64,000 bases of DNA from the NCBI RefSeq assembly GCF_963576615.1, contig NC_088714.1, forward strand, positions 29,198,558-29,262,557, written 5' to 3'. The position numbers and the translations under genes are program-made. Below the pieces are notes generated by a model that had not been told where the DNA came from, did not search any database, and worked only from the letters and a program-made list of their open reading frames with translations. The DNA is from Watersipora subatra (Eukaryota > Bryozoa > Gymnolaemata > Cheilostomatida > Watersiporidae). Shown in pieces: positions 24,724 to 35,704 of this stretch. Every line of letters begins with the position of its first letter. Within the stretch, counting starts at the first letter, position 1.

Positions 24724-27700
24724 TATTGAATGCGCGAAATAAATTGTTTGGGTAATAAAAATATTTTATTAAAAACTTTGGCCAAAATGGATTTTGGCGA
24801 ATTAAACATAGACATCTTCACTATTTCGTTATAATCAGTTCACCAACTGCCAAATTTTAATTATTTGTGTGTATTGTATGGCAGAAAAAAAAATAAATAA
24901 AGCGTTCCATATAGAAAGGCAAACAAAATCTTGTATCAGGGCACTGCTACTTAAGGACACGATGTATTAATTAATAAGGTAGCGCATGCAATAGCAAAAA
25001 GGGTATACTGTATATTGTAAGAATTAAGCTTACGCTCATATATATAATCAAAAGCATAATTATATACATCTATATAGTGTATATAAAAGCATATGCATAA
25101 TTATATATAGAATATATGTAAGCATGAGCAAAATTGTATGACGTTTTTATAATCGTTGTAAGATTTTCTTCATTCTACTATTTAGAACAAAATATTTTTC
25201 CGTTCTCGCCATATGAGGACCAAAATTGATTCAACTTTTCTCGCCAGAGGAGATCAACAAATTTTTGTCTCGAAATTGAAATTTAGCATTCGGTGTCCTG
25301 ATTACGACTAAATAATGAAAATGCCGACATGGTATTTGCCAAAATCTCCCCAAAAACGCCTGAAAGAAATACAATGCTCATTTGATCTATATATCAAGTC
25401 CGCATTATTCGTTATTAGTCATAGGAAAAAGGAAACTAAAAACCGAAAAGTAATAAAATTTTAGCCTATGAGAAATTTGAAGTTTAGTTTAGTAAAATAC
25501 ATACTAAAACTTAGCTTAATTATGTGCTTAGTGAGCTAAATTCATTAAAGTTAAAATCAACATCTAATATCAATGTTATACGTCTGTGTCAAAGGTAAGA
25601 ACTTCCCACTAAACTGCACTATATACTGTACACAGTATATAGTAATGTTATGTCTCTTGCAGATCAAAATTACTAAATACGCTAAAGTTATTGTAGGTAA
25701 TTATAGTTACTATGGTTACCATATTATTTTGTTACTACTTTCTAATATGTACTGTTTGTATATAAAACAGTGCATAATATAACTTAGCCTTAATTAGGTG
25801 TTTAGCAGGCTAAACTAATTTAAATTAAATCAATGTTTATGTTATACGTCTGTCTCAAAGGTAAAAACTCCTCACAGTATGTTCTGCACTTAGTATATGG
25901 TAATATTACATTTTCTTGCAGATCATAATCACTAAAAACAATAAAGTTACTGTAGGTAACCACAGTTACTAAGGCTAATATATTATTCTCTTGCTAGTTT
26001 TTAATATGTACAGTACTTGCATAAAATTTTGATTATTTTTACCACCGGGATGCTTGCATTAAATAATTACTGTGGGTTTCTATACTCCTCCACACGAAAT
26101 CTTTGCCTTACGATGACAACACTAAAACGAATTAAAATCATATAAATGTTTATCAAATAATTGTTCATTGTAATCGTAGCAAAACAGATTTTATTCAGCC
26201 ATCACTTGCTAAATATTTTACACTTACATTTAAATACATTGTACACCGTTGTTTTGAAAATTGGTGTACAAGGTATGCAAGGTTCAAGGCATTGGTACAA
26301 TCTTGCCCCAATGTTTGTACAAAATTAATTTTATTACTATTAGAAGCAAATTGTAAAGAAAAACCTAACATGTCACTTCTACTACATAATATCAGTAACG
26401 CCTTTTTTAAAATTTGTAAGTCAACTTCATCCCAATAACGAATCAATTATCTATTATTTTTAACACATGTAGTAATTATTACCATTGCCATTGCTAGACC
26501 CAAGATATAATATAATGCATTTGAAGCAAAGAGAATGCGTATAGCAATGCTTTACTATTTATGCTTGGTTAATAATTCTCTAGATGTTTGTATTATCGAC
26601 TGTGAATGGGGTTTACATTTCAAACTTTGTCTTGTCACTACCCTTGTGGTATATGACTGTATTGCCAACATGAAAAACTGGCCATATATGCTAATTGGCA
26701 ACTTATCTGAAACAGCAAATTACTAGAATAAATATTTCATTTACGATTAACAAAGCTCCCTTTTCTTCTCTATTCTTCTCTATCGCCTCTTTCTTTGCCT
26801 CTCAGTCTCATCTGTCTCCTAACATCTTTTTTGCCTCTAACTCTTTTTCTGTTTTTTCCGCTTCCCTTTTTCCTTTCTCCATTCACCTTCTTCATTATGC
26901 TCTATTTTTCTCTTTTCTTTTCTCTTTTCTCCCTTATCTCCCTTTTCTGTTCTCCTTTCTTCTTCCCATTTCCTCTTCCCTTTCTCTTTTGCATTTCATT
27001 TTCTTTTTTTCCTTGTCTTTTCCTATCTGCTCCCTTTTTGCTTCACTTTTTTCTTGTTCGTTATTTTCCTTTCTTCTCAAACCTTTTACTTCTTTTCTTT
27101 TCCCATGGTCACAACTCTCCCTTTTTCTTTCTTCCTTTTTACCCTTCAGTTTTCATTTTTTCCTTCACTCTCCTCTCTTCTTTTCTTTCTTCACTTTTCC
27201 CCCTTTTCTCCTTTACTCTTTTTTTATCTCTCATTTTCTTTTCTCCCGTCTGTTTATTTCCGTTTCCTTTTGCTCTCTTTTGTCCACTGTTGATTGTTTT
27301 TGTTTCATGTTTTTTTGCTCTAATAATTGTTTTCTTTTCCGCTCTCCTCATTCTTCCCCATTCATCCCTTTTTTCTTTATCCCACCCCTCCTTATCTTTT
27401 GCTCATTGTCATTCCCTCTTTCTTTTTTTTAACTTTCACTCCTTCCAATTTCACGCTCCATTTCTCTTTTTTCTCTCCTTTGCTTTTCCTCCCTCTTGCT
27501 CCTTTTTATCCCTCTTCTTCTCCTTTCCATTCTTTGAAAACGGATTCAAAATGATTTGTTCAGTTTGGACTTCTGAGCATTGGTTAAACCTACTTTTTAT
27601 ATAAACCATATAGAGTTCTACTCACATTGAGCTGAGAAAGATCTTCATTTCCAAAAGTCTGATTGACATTCAGAATGTGCACATCGCCCAACTGTAGAGC

Positions 27701-30700
27701 GATGAACAGAATCAAGTTGTCCAAAGTTGGGTCACTTCTCGTAGGATCTGCATACCCTTGACAGTCTAGTAGAATGATTGCTTTCTGTAAAACCGATTCT
27801 TTGTATAAATCAGTAACTCACACAGAATTCAGTTTAATTAGTACATAAATGTATGAACGATTTCATGTTAAACTAGCTCTGCTATTATTGACCAACAGAA
27901 TAAATAGCTTGTTAAGTTGATGAACTAGTTAAGTACACTGAATAAAAGTCAGAAAAACTTTACAAGCAACCTAATAAACTAAGTAGAATTTCTATTGGTC
28001 AACCATGAAGCCAACTAATTATTTTGTTATGGTATCTATTTCATTCTGTCAATCCCAAGTATTTTGGAGTTTTTTATCATGATCCTTGTTTAGCAGCTTA
28101 CATTTATCAATGAATATGTAAACTTCAACAGTAATGTATAACCTTCATAGCCTTCAACAGCCTTTAGCAGTCATGGATAATAGAATTATTCGAACCTGTT
28201 TACTGATTGAAAACATAAAAAACCCTTATTCACAAAGATGATGCACCTCTCTATTGGTATGATGTTGGATTTCATAGAGGTCGTTATTCGAATACATAAT
28301 TAATGAAAATTTTATTTACTGAGTCAGTCACTACAATAATTTTTTTAATCAGGGATGATCATTGCAGATATCAAAAGGCCCTTTCTGCGTAAAAAGGTAT
28401 CACATGACTTATAGAGCCCTAGCAATAATGTTTAATATTTAGGAGTGATGAACCAGGATTAGAACTGAAAGAAGAGAATAATGTAGACAGTAAAAGTTAT
28501 CACAAATACAGAAAAGGTTAATTGTTTTCCCGAAAAACAGGAATAATAAAGTTTTTTTCTGCATTCAAGTGTATGAATAAGAAAAATTATAAGTTGATAT
28601 TAAAATATAGCCACAGCTACATGTACATGTGCAAGGGAAAGGATCATTTATTATATATGTTCTTGAAGCGTTGTTCTTTGGATAAAAATTAAGATTATTG
28701 TGGTCAAGTGGCCTTTCACTAGTCTAGTGGTCATCTAAAAAAGGTCTTGGCTTTAAAAAAAAAGTTCAAACAATGGTGACATGATTACATGACTCATGCA
28801 AGCTTGAAAGTAAAAAATACATGATCAATGAATGTAATTAAAAAATATGTATAATCTTTGTAATATATACATTACCAGCAGCAAGGCCAGCTTTGCTCGA
28901 GGTATCTTTTACGGTGCACCCCAGATTATAATGTTTCTGTTTTACTGTTTTTTTACCTTACGATGTGGAGCACGATGTTTTTACGTCGCCTTGTTACAAC
29001 ATGTTTGCGTCATATGACATCAACAAAAATGGCTCTAAAACTCAAATTTGGCAGTCGGTGTGCTCAATATGCTAGAATAACCAAAATGCTGATAGGCTAT
29101 TTGCCAAAATCCCTCCCACAACGCATGAAATAGTTATGATGCTCGCTCTCTCTAAGTTCAGCATTATTCGCGTTTTGCAAATGCTTGATATTGCATGAGT
29201 GAAACCAAAATAGGTAAAAAGTAAGCGAATGTAAAAATTGATTGGAAATGTTATTGTTTAAGTTTTAAATTTATCTTAAATATTTAATACAAACTTTAGT
29301 TTAGTATATGTAGATAACTGTATAACTATATATATATAACTTTAATTTGTTAGCCAAGGGTCTTAAGATTGATAGCGACATTAAAGGATAAAGTAAGAAT
29401 CATATCTGCAGTCATAAGCAAATCATAACCACTAAATACACTAAAGTTACTGTGGGTAACTGTATTTTAAATCATTTTTAAAAAATCGCTACACTGCGTT
29501 CACAACAAAAAAAGGAGTAGTTTAGTTATACTTGTGCTTTTAATGCCTTGTAATCTTTCTTGAAACCGTCTCACTGAAGAAATAATAAAAGCAGAATTTA
29601 AAGGGCTTCATAAAATATTGCCTTGCATGGGACTTAAATGCAATTAAAACATTCTGTTTACAAGCTAACACTTTATTGCCTGCACTAATCAACTGTTCAT
29701 GAACGTATAAAGTAATAAATAAATGAAGATGAATAAAATAAGTTTTAAAATAAGATGATGACCTCACCTATGGCACAGAACATACGCTTGTGATGTTTAG
29801 ATGAAATTGACTAAAAAATGTGGCAACACATGGCATACACGCAGACTTACAGGCACACGCATACACACACAATGTCAAAGTGGGATGTATTGATATAGAC
29901 TGATGAATAACAGGTATATACGCATGATTGATGAACTTTGGGCATACATACCTTATTGACGATCTTTGGGTACACATACATCCAAATTCCATGCGTAACG
30001 CCTATTTGGCACTTCCTCCATTCCCATCCACGGATTGGTATATCTCTCGCAACTGTCCATCCATTATCTGTTTCAAACTACAACATCCGTATACAGCACA
30101 TATTGATATATACAGTGATTGTTTTCTGTTTGCATCTGCTTGCAAATCCCATTTTGCAAAGAAGTTAGCAAAATATTAAACTAGATAAATAGGATTATAG
30201 AAACACAGGCTTGTGATTGTTTCTGCTACAAAAAAACTAGCTCTAGATTTTCGCAAATGCTTTTCACAAATTCGTAATTTAATATTTGAAAAACTAAAGC
30301 TCAAAGTATTAAAAACATTTATAATACCAGAAGCCCTATTAGTTTACAGATATGAACAATTTAATTTGTTTAATAATGAATCTTACATTTACAGTAAGGG
30401 TACTCATAATTGACTGCAGTCCTGTATCTAACAGACTTGATAGATTTTTTATCTAGATTTGCTATACAGTGCAGTATTGCAACCTTTCCATATATTGCAA
30501 CTAGGATATTACATAAATACAGTAGACGCTCCTATAACGTACAACTCCTATAACGTAAATTCCAGATAGCGTAAAATATTTTTGAGAAGTTTTTGCTTCC
30601 TACTACGTAAAAAATTCCATATAACGTAAAGCATCGAGTCGGGTGAGTTTTTAAAATTGTTTTGAATGTTAGTTTAATTTGCCGCAGTTGCAGAAAAAAA

Positions 30701-31699
30701 ACGCCATGCATTTAGCATTATATCTATTACCAGTATAAAGCATATAACTTTCGCGACATCTTAGTTCATTGTAATAGATCACTAGATGTGTCGAAAAAAG
30801 GCGAATAGCATAGCTGCACAATTGTTCATGAATACAAAGGCGATCAATTGGTGCAGCTGTTACAGCGTCGGTCTACCAATCTTTATGTCACAAGTTGGAG
30901 CATCGTCAAAAAATATTCTAATTCTAACCTTGACCCCCCAGATAGTGATAGACGACAGACACGTAGAACTGCTTTTTATAGTGAAAGATTTTGTTGTTTT
31001 GTCTTATTGTAGACATACAAAATATTTTTTATTAGCTTTACTTTGCAGTATAGACTTTGCTGTTTAGAAAAATAAGCAAATCGTTGTAAATGAATGTCGC
31101 AAATGTGCAGTCCCTATCAAGTTGTTGTAAATTTACCGCAATCATGTTCTATAAAACCAGTGAGATTGATCATAAAATGGAGAAAAGTTGTCGATGCAAA
31201 CTAATAATTCTGTGGTTACCACACAACCCACAAATTAAAAGAATTAAATAAAGTTTTTCCCATTTGCATGGCCAAAGGGGTGAGTTTGGAAAGATTTTGG
31301 AAAGGATTAGGCAATTTACATGTATTATACTCTTCTTATACCGTTAATTTCCCATAGTGTAAACGTTCCTGGAACGGGTTATTTACGTTATAGGAGCATC
31401 TACTGTAATATGATGATTGCAATATACCTCTCATAATATTTTAACCATGATATTACATTATTAAACTTCTTAATTTCTCAAGTTTAACCTCTTATACCGT
31501 TACCTACCTGACTGTAGTAGTCCAGGTAGATCTTGAAGAGATTGAGGAGGAAGGATTTACCAGATCGGTATTTGCCTGAAATACTTATAACATGCACCTT
31601 CGTGTCTTTATTGCCAGGCACTTGTTTCAGTAGTTGTTTGAAGACTGCTATATCATATTGAGGACCTTGTTTAGTCAGCTGGATGATTGCCTGGGGTTT
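13911..31699 (-). CDS. Atlastin/GBP-family dynamin-like GTPase gene (core exons)
   Basis: A spliced GTPase gene joined from 31699-31504, 30067-29952, 27784-27626, 18011-17901 and 14052-13911; the last boundary is tentative. All internal junctions agree in phase. In order the exons carry the P-loop ISGKYRSGKSFLLN, the switch I region RGWEWRKCQIGVTHGIW (Thr before GIW), the G3 motif LLDCQG, the G4-region LVRNW, and the family block ETLPHPG after the G4 exon. Atlastins shape and fuse ER membranes; GBPs act at membranes in immunity. This order fits either, and LPHPG with FxWR...T.GIW argues for the atlastin-like side. The first exon(s), middle helical domain and any membrane hairpin are not located. 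Introns hold several transposons and a polypyrimidine tract. G4 has Asn where the family normally has Asp (RD). Confidence 0.8.
14053..15290. other. Intron sequence, no distinct feature
   Basis: AT-rich intron of the GTPase gene. Short open frames at 14067-14363 and 14446-14649 show no family features. Confidence 0.5.
15292..15470. mobile_element. Fragment of a Tigger-like element (one end)
   Basis: TACTGTAAAACCTCTAATTG followed by CACGAAATGTCGTTCG resembles a TA + CTGTA-type terminus. The partner end was not found, so this is a solo or truncated end. Confidence 0.3.
15471..17900. other. Intron sequence, one short purine-rich patch
   Basis: No exon supported. A GA-rich patch of about 55 bp (16729-16785) is the only compositional feature. 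Confidence 0.45.
17901..18011 (-). CDS. GTPase gene exon with G4-region motif (RNW)
   Basis: The exon is exactly 37 codons, phase 0 on both sides, between TTTTAG|GTATGC and GAAATG|GTAAGG. FQRNVVLVRNWEF aligns with the family's FLVRDW element, where the Asp contacts guanine. Here the residue is Asn. Spacing from G3 is close to that of atlastins. Confidence 0.75.
18012..18630. other. Intron sequence, nothing recognised
   Basis: AT-rich, no open frame or repeat that I can support. Confidence 0.4.
18631..19225. repeat. Unclassified interspersed repeat ending in GGGCATTCACTAG plus TA tract
   Basis: GGGCATTCACTAGTGTGTATATA at about 19070 recurs as GGGCATTCACCTAGTATATATA at about 24628, each running into TA microsatellites. 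It is probably the end of an interspersed element. The TA-rich block at 19085-19225 has internal ACTATAGTATAT symmetry. Confidence 0.45.
19319..20195. mobile_element. Foldback element, copy 1 (right end truncated)
   Basis: AAGGTTGACTTGCAACAAAA opens the left arm. The arm continues through GTGGAAATGTGATTACAAGC and ACGAACAGTTAATC, and the right arm (from about 20068) repeats this inverted. The right arm stops about 45 bp short of the terminus. The near-identical complete copy at 52203-53081 defines the family. No coding frame. Confidence 0.8.
20640..21255. mobile_element. Interspersed repeat family U, copy 1
   Basis: The order AGTGAGCTAAA/AGCTGAAC, CAGATCATAACCACTA, GGTAACTACAGTTACTAAAG, TTTTTACCATTCTTTTGCAT and TACGATGCCAACC is shared with 25190-26120 and in part with 28905-29465 and 61345-61740. 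It is a non-autonomous, non-coding family. The 61-kb copy ends in CAGTGCACCCTCGCC, suggesting a Tigger-type terminus. Confidence 0.55.
21266..21336. repeat. (TA)n microsatellite
   Basis: TA-rich tract immediately beside the 3' end of the Penelope-like element. Confidence 0.9.
21337..23724 (-). mobile_element. Penelope-like element with GIY-YIG endonuclease
   Basis: A minus-strand retroelement encodes an RT related to telomerase RT followed by a Cys-rich linker and a GIY-YIG nuclease, the defining Penelope-like architecture. Its 3' part (21337-21722) is repeated directly at 23725-24110 (offset 2388), as expected for the tandem, LTR-like ends of these elements. A further inverted copy follows. 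The coding frame has one apparent frameshift in an A-run, so this copy is probably inactive, though only recently. Confidence 0.88.
21482..23609 (-). pseudogene. Penelope-like RT + GIY-YIG ORF, one frameshift
   Basis: Starting at the ATG at 23609, the frame carries the N-terminal helical region, FITLKDHKTNF and CRLINPAKSNIGCISK (RT fingers), motif A FIEFDVVNFYSSIS, FDVTMGSYDGAE (motif B region) and motif C LYRDDGLAV. Near 22507-22523 a poly-A run shifts the frame. Coding resumes with THFLDVTFDLTTGKYSPY, the SNHPPCIIKQLPQ block, a linker CNCRAPNECPLEGNC that looks metal-binding, and the nuclease YVGLTENTFKTRFSGH, ending TKYTLRNAIT before a stop. Repaired length would be about 709 residues, close to full for the group. 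A single homopolymer slip is the only evident lesion, so an assembly error there is possible. Confidence 0.85.
23655..24540. repeat. Long inverted repeat (about 420-bp arms) at the Penelope 5' side
   Basis: Positions pair so that their coordinates sum to 48195: the ATTCCAATGTAGTGTG start at 23655 matches its complement ending at 24540, and the peptide-coding 23814-24038 block recurs inverted at 24157-24381. The loop is about 42 nt (24077-24118). The left arm includes the 5' leader plus the repeated 3' segment, giving the mixed direct/inverted organisation typical of Penelope insertions. Confidence 0.85.
24536..24720. repeat. (TA)n tracts beside the Penelope element
   Basis: Two TA runs (24536-24600 and 24643-24717) surround a short unique stretch with GGGCATTCACCTAG. 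With 21266-21336 they place the whole element between TA microsatellites. Confidence 0.85.
24721..25189. other. Intron sequence, nothing recognised
   Basis: AT-rich intron with scattered TATATA blocks and no exon. Confidence 0.4.
25190..26125. mobile_element. Interspersed repeat family U, copy 2 (longest)
   Basis: Contains the family's CATTCGGTGTCCTGATTACG / TTGCCAAAATCTCCCC region and two successive versions of the GTTATACGTCTGTC...CAGATCA...GGTAA module (25573 and 25838), so the 3' module is duplicated internally. No coding capacity. Confidence 0.6.
26126..26756. other. Intron sequence, nothing recognised
   Basis: AT-rich, no exon, no repeat match within the window. Confidence 0.4.
26757..27535. 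repeat. 780-bp polypyrimidine (plus) / polypurine (minus) tract
   Basis: The plus strand is almost entirely C and T, with very few purines, and no simple period. Overlapping open frames rich in F, S, L and P are a by-product of composition. It lies about 90 bp downstream, in the sense of the gene, of the donor of GTPase exon 27626-27784, so the transcript has a long purine run at the start of this intron. Confidence 0.9.
27626..27784 (-). CDS. GTPase gene exon with G3 motif (DCQG)
   Basis: It has 53 codons, phase 0 at both ends, acceptor TTTTACAG|AAAGCA and donor CTCAAT|GTGAGT. KAIILLDCQGYADPTRSD gives the DxxG switch II motif (family DTQG/DTEG). Downstream, DVHILNVNQTFGNEDL matches the atlastin strand and loop ending in ED. 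Confidence 0.82.
27785..28869. other. Intron sequence, nothing recognised
   Basis: No exon, no repeat shared with the rest of the window that I could confirm. Confidence 0.4.
28870..29470. mobile_element. Interspersed repeat family U, copy 3
   Basis: Starts near TTACGGTGCACCCC (28911). It shares GGCAGTCGGTGTGCTCAATA, TTTGCCAAAATCCCTCCC and CACTAAAGTTACTGTGGGTAAC with the other copies. Truncated on the right. Confidence 0.55.
29926..29951 (-). repeat. Intronic tandem copy of the adjacent exon end
   Basis: Directly after the donor, the intron reads GTATGTATGCCCAAAGTTCA, a diverged copy of the last exon bases (GTATGTGTACCCAAAGATCG). A duplication of about 27 bp thus spans the exon 29952-30067 splice junction. 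Confidence 0.6.
29952..30067 (-). CDS. GTPase gene exon with switch I
   Basis: The acceptor TTTGAAACAG|ATAATG (phase 1) and donor AATAAG|GTATGT (phase 0) enclose 116 nt. RGWEWRKCQIGVTHGIWMYV matches the family's F-WRGG-...-T-GI-W segment, in which the Thr coordinates Mg2+. Phase fits exon 31504-31699 only if that exon ends at its second donor. Confidence 0.8.
30520..31405. mobile_element. Tigger-like MITE with internal tRNA-like segment, copy 1
   Basis: TA|CAGTAGACGCTCCTATAACG at the left and CGTTATAGGAGCATCTACTG|TA at the right form clean TIRs with TA duplications. The interior (30838-30925) holds GGTGCAGCTGTTACAGCGTC, a SINE/tRNA-like head. The same arrangement is present in the copy at 36174-37048. 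No transposase. Confidence 0.85.
31504..31699 (-). CDS. GTPase gene exon with P-loop (G1)
   Basis: The acceptor CTTTTACAG|AAACCC is phase 0. The peptide starts KPQAIIQLTKQGPQYDIAVF and reaches the nucleotide-binding loop GKYRSGKSFLLN (GxxxxGKS). Two donors lie 4 nt apart: CAG|GTAGGT ending at 31508 and GTAG|GTAACG ending at 31504. Only the second preserves frame into the switch I exon. Confidence 0.82.
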
Positions 31700-33970
31700 C
31701 TGTAAAAGGAGAAAACATACAGAAAAAGAAAATATATACATATTACTTGTAATTTACTAACTGCAAATCAATAAACAAAAGTAATGTCGCAGCAGTTATT
31801 TTAATAGCCATGAATGACTGTATTAAATAAAATAATTGTTTCATCGATTTTGGCTGTTCCATTGTCTCCTTTACAGTTTGGGTATCGGTATGTAGTTAAC
31901 ATGTTGTAGATATTGTAAATACACCACTGAAATCTTATCGATTTAAACTAAAATGTTTGCTGCTTAGTTAATTTTTCTATTTGTAAATAATTGGTGCCAC
32001 TTTATGATTTTTCAGACAAATTAGAAAATCCAATTTTAAAAATAAAAATCAATAACTTAAAATTTACTCAATATCATTATTTTAATAATCTCAATTCATA
32101 ATTATGTCAAGTTCTCAAATAATAGTATAATGTTTATAATTGTTTTTAATATTTTTGCTCTCCAATAACAAGATCTACCTGTAGTTTATATAACTCAAGT
32201 TGCTTGTCTGAATTTAAATTTATAGATTATTAATAAAAAACATGTACAATTCAGAGTGAAGCCTGAGATATTTTAATGTATAGAATTGTAAATACTTTGG
32301 TAAGATCTAGTTTATTTATTTCGAGTTACTTGTGTGAAAGCTACGAGAATAACGACAATTTTTTCAAACATTCAAATTCATCGCAATTCAATAATGGAAA
32401 CATCTGGCAACTTTTTACACGAGGTCTCTGACAGTTGGTAGCCACAACAAATCTATTTGGAGATCAAAAAAGTTCTTGCAAAAGCGTTACATGTGTAGAC
32501 TTCTAGCAAAGATCTGCTTCGAAGTCTGAAATATAGTGAGCAGGTTGTACTTAGTTTGTTGAGTCATGTAATGTGTCACTTAAAAAGTTGAGGCAGTATT
32601 TTTAAGAATGACAGTTTTATAGAAGCAGAGAGACTTATTGATTAGAAATACATTACTCTTTTGAACTATAGGTTAGTGGTGGCAGACTAAATGAATAGGA
32701 GCAACAAACAATTGTACATACAATAATTGTATAATTGTACATACACAATTTTACAACAAACAATTGTACAGTCGTAGGTTTTTTGTAGTAGTACATATGT
32801 AAATGAATGTTTATGTACAAAAGAATTTGTTAATAAAAATAAATGTCACTTTGAGCTATGTATGTTCATAGAATACCGATTTTATTGACTTTTCAAAAAA
32901 TAAATTACCCGATTTATGATTGTTTTTGCAGGGCTTTTACCCAGCCAAAGAATAAATAAGAACTGCTGACATTAGACTCCTGATGCTTGTCACACAATTA
33001 GCAGCTCTTGTTTCAGCAAAATCAGGTTCTCTTAGATACAAGCAAGAAGTTTCTAAGCATCAAATCATGCCAGACATCAACTATAAATAGTTTATAAAGA
33101 AGGTCTATAATAGTAGAGGCTATTTAAGAACAAGTAGGTAATTAAAGAGTGTATAAAAGAAGGAGTGTGTTTTTCTGTAAATTTCTCAGACCACATAGTC
33201 TCAGTAAGGATATCACACCAAAAAGCAAAAATAATTTTTAAACACGACATGCAAGATTGCAAACAACAAACTCAGCTTTTATCAGAGAACTTTTAGAGAT
33301 TTACAAAAAAACATTAACTAGACAAAAACACAGTTTTGATCAAAAAACCTAGAGACTTGAAAAAGAATTTAAGTTCACTTATATCACTAATGGTCTAATG
33401 TATGTAAGTAGCAAAGGTGCTGCAGAAAGATTAGTTTCAAGTGTGAAGTCTTTATAATACCTTTACAAACAGTATATAAACTAAAATTACGGATGAGCTC
33501 TCTTGCTAAACTCTAAAAAGCATTATGTCAAAGCAGCCATATTATAAGTTTTTTAAAGCTAAGAATGATCTATAGAAAGAATGACATTTATCCTTGAAGA
33601 CAATTCTTACATGATGAAGGATTTGTTAGCTGTGTGTACTAGGAGAGGTTGTAGAATAGTAAGATGCTACGAAGGTCAGATCAAATGCCTGTGCCAATCA
33701 TAAAGTTGTTATTGAAGGTGCTCGTGTTTATTACATGGCGAGCAAAAGATAAAAATAATTTCAGTTATTAACTTCTCCACAGACAAAAAACTAACAGATA
33801 TGGTGCTAGAAATTCCTAGACAGTAAAGCTTAAATTAACCTGAGACATGTGAAGTGTAACTGCCTGAACAAGGTAACTTATATTATAATTATTTGCTTTG
33901 TGAGTATTTGAAGAGACGCTGCATTGTTTCTGTGTAATTAGGAGTAAGTTCCTCTAGTATTAATCCTCAC
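31700..33970. other. Intron or 5' region, nothing recognised
   Basis: AT-rich, with no exon that meets splice and phase tests. Includes an imperfect ACAATTGTACA cluster near 32710-32770. Confidence 0.4.
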
Positions 33971-34006
33971 CTCAAATAATTGTTCTAATATACAAAGGGC
34001 TATTTT
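33971..34006 (-). CDS. Candidate 36-nt microexon upstream of the P-loop exon
   Basis: A good acceptor (GATTTTTTAG|AAAATAG) and donor (TTTGAG|GTGAGG) enclose 12 codons, KIALCILEQLFE, phase 0 at both sides, which joins in frame to KPQAII of the next exon. Small exons arise by chance, so this is a suggestion only. Confidence 0.3.
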
Positions 34007-35040
34007 CTAAAAAATCGGCAATCAACAAAATAGATTCTGGGTTTTTCTATAAAAACGGTCAAGGTATATTCATTATGTTAGCGAAACAGCAAATATCTTT
34101 ATGCTTGAAAGGTTATTTCTTCCAAACAGTTTCGAGGTAAAAATATATCTCATTTAGGCGATTTATTCAAAGGCATGTTTCTATCCTAGTTTCCTTGTGA
34201 TGTTTTTTAATCAAACCTTGTTTAGATAATTGGCTGCAATTGCCAATTGAACTTATTTCAGTTGAAGCAATTTGGTATCAAAATGGTAAATTAGTTTGAA
34301 TTCATGTAGCTGCTAGATTTGTGTGTTTACATTTATATTTAAATTAATGCTGGTTAAAAAAGCATGTTTCCTCTGCTCCATTCATTTCGTGTACAGGCAG
34401 AGTCATCACTGTCTATGTATTATAACAGTAATTACGCTAATACTTTCTTTGCTAGTAACAAAGACTTGGAGTTATTCACTCACCGACTCTTCGCTCCCCA
34501 TAATGCTTGTGATGGAACTATAAGATTCACCACATCAGAGTTAGAAGATCAACTGAAATAACAAAATAGTTGAAAATTTAGAACAATAGTTTTTATATGA
34601 CTTCATACAAGCTGCTACCAGCAGTTGTGTTCATGGTTCTCAATGACTCTGGACAAATTATAAAATAACTTTTTTTTCCATTGACTGCCTTTTTTAAAAA
34701 CTACATATTGTAGTAATTTTATGTTATTTAATTGAAAGTACAAAAATAAATTTTTAAATAGAAATTGTCTAAATAAATTTAGGCAAATATAGCTAGAATT
34801 AGGTATTTAATTGCAGCTAACAACTTCCGGGTAGTGGAGGGCTACAGTAAAAGAACTAAAGAAGTACTTGAATTTCTGTAAATATTTATTGTGAATTGAA
34901 AAAGTAATTATTGTGAATCAAGAAAGTAAAACATATTATTTTCAATACTTAGCCTGTGTCCCATTCATGATGAAAAGTAGAAATTAGAAAAGTGTGAACG
35001 CTCGAGTTCTTGTTAATGTAAAATGAAATTGCATATTTAT
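34007..35040. other. Non-coding stretch, nothing recognised
   Basis: No supported exon or repeat. Confidence 0.4.
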
Positions 35041-35155
35041 AGTTATAATGTACATGTACCTGTATATGCAAATTTGCATAAATAACTTATATTTGCATAA
35101 GTATGCAAAAATTTATATATTTGTTTGCATAAATATTTGCATATTTATGCGTAGT
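35041..35155. promoter_or_regulatory. Cluster of ATTTGCATA/ATGCAAAT octamer-like motifs
   Basis: At least six TTTGCATA or ATGCAAA motifs on both strands within about 110 bp, including the palindrome ATGCAAATTTGCAT. This matches the POU/Oct octamer. The function is inferred; it could also be a decayed simple repeat. Confidence 0.35.
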
Positions 35156-35704
35156 TTATGAACATAAAATATCTTCCTCCGATGATAAGAGAGAGTAGGA
35201 GGATTGAAGATATATAGCAACAGATAAGAGGTAACTCTGCGAGAGAATAAAGGAAATAGGAAAGAGACAAACAGAATTGCTAGCCAGTGAGCTTGTCATC
35301 TGTAAAAATATGCTAGACATCTCTCTCTACCACTTCATTGACAAAAACTACAGTTTAACAGGCCAAATAAATAAACAAGTAAAATAAATGTTTATCATTT
35401 GATGAACTCTGACACAGTTGAGTGTCAACCGCTGATAGCAGTATCTTTCACTATTGAGATAAAGAGTTACCCTACATCTGTGATGAGTTTAGGAGACTCA
35501 GCCACTTTGAAGAGCTTATACTTGTGCTACTAGCAATGGTTTAGCCTTATTTATAAGTATTGATGGAGGATTAGTTTCCATAATAAATTATTTGACAGAG
35601 GAGCTCACTAAACTGTCTTAGTTAGACACAAAGTTAGCAATAAACTAGCTGTAAAACAATCCAAGACTTGTCCTATCACACAATTTTTCAGTAGATGATT
35701 GCGC

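Noticed and set aside
26695-27604. 245- and 269-codon hydrophobic frames
   Set aside because: They are explained by C/T-only composition, which cannot form stop codons easily.
35455-35530. Minus-strand peptide KLFKVAESPKLITDV before GG|GTAACT as a possible exon
   Set aside because: The acceptor is weak and the phases fit neither candidate neighbour.
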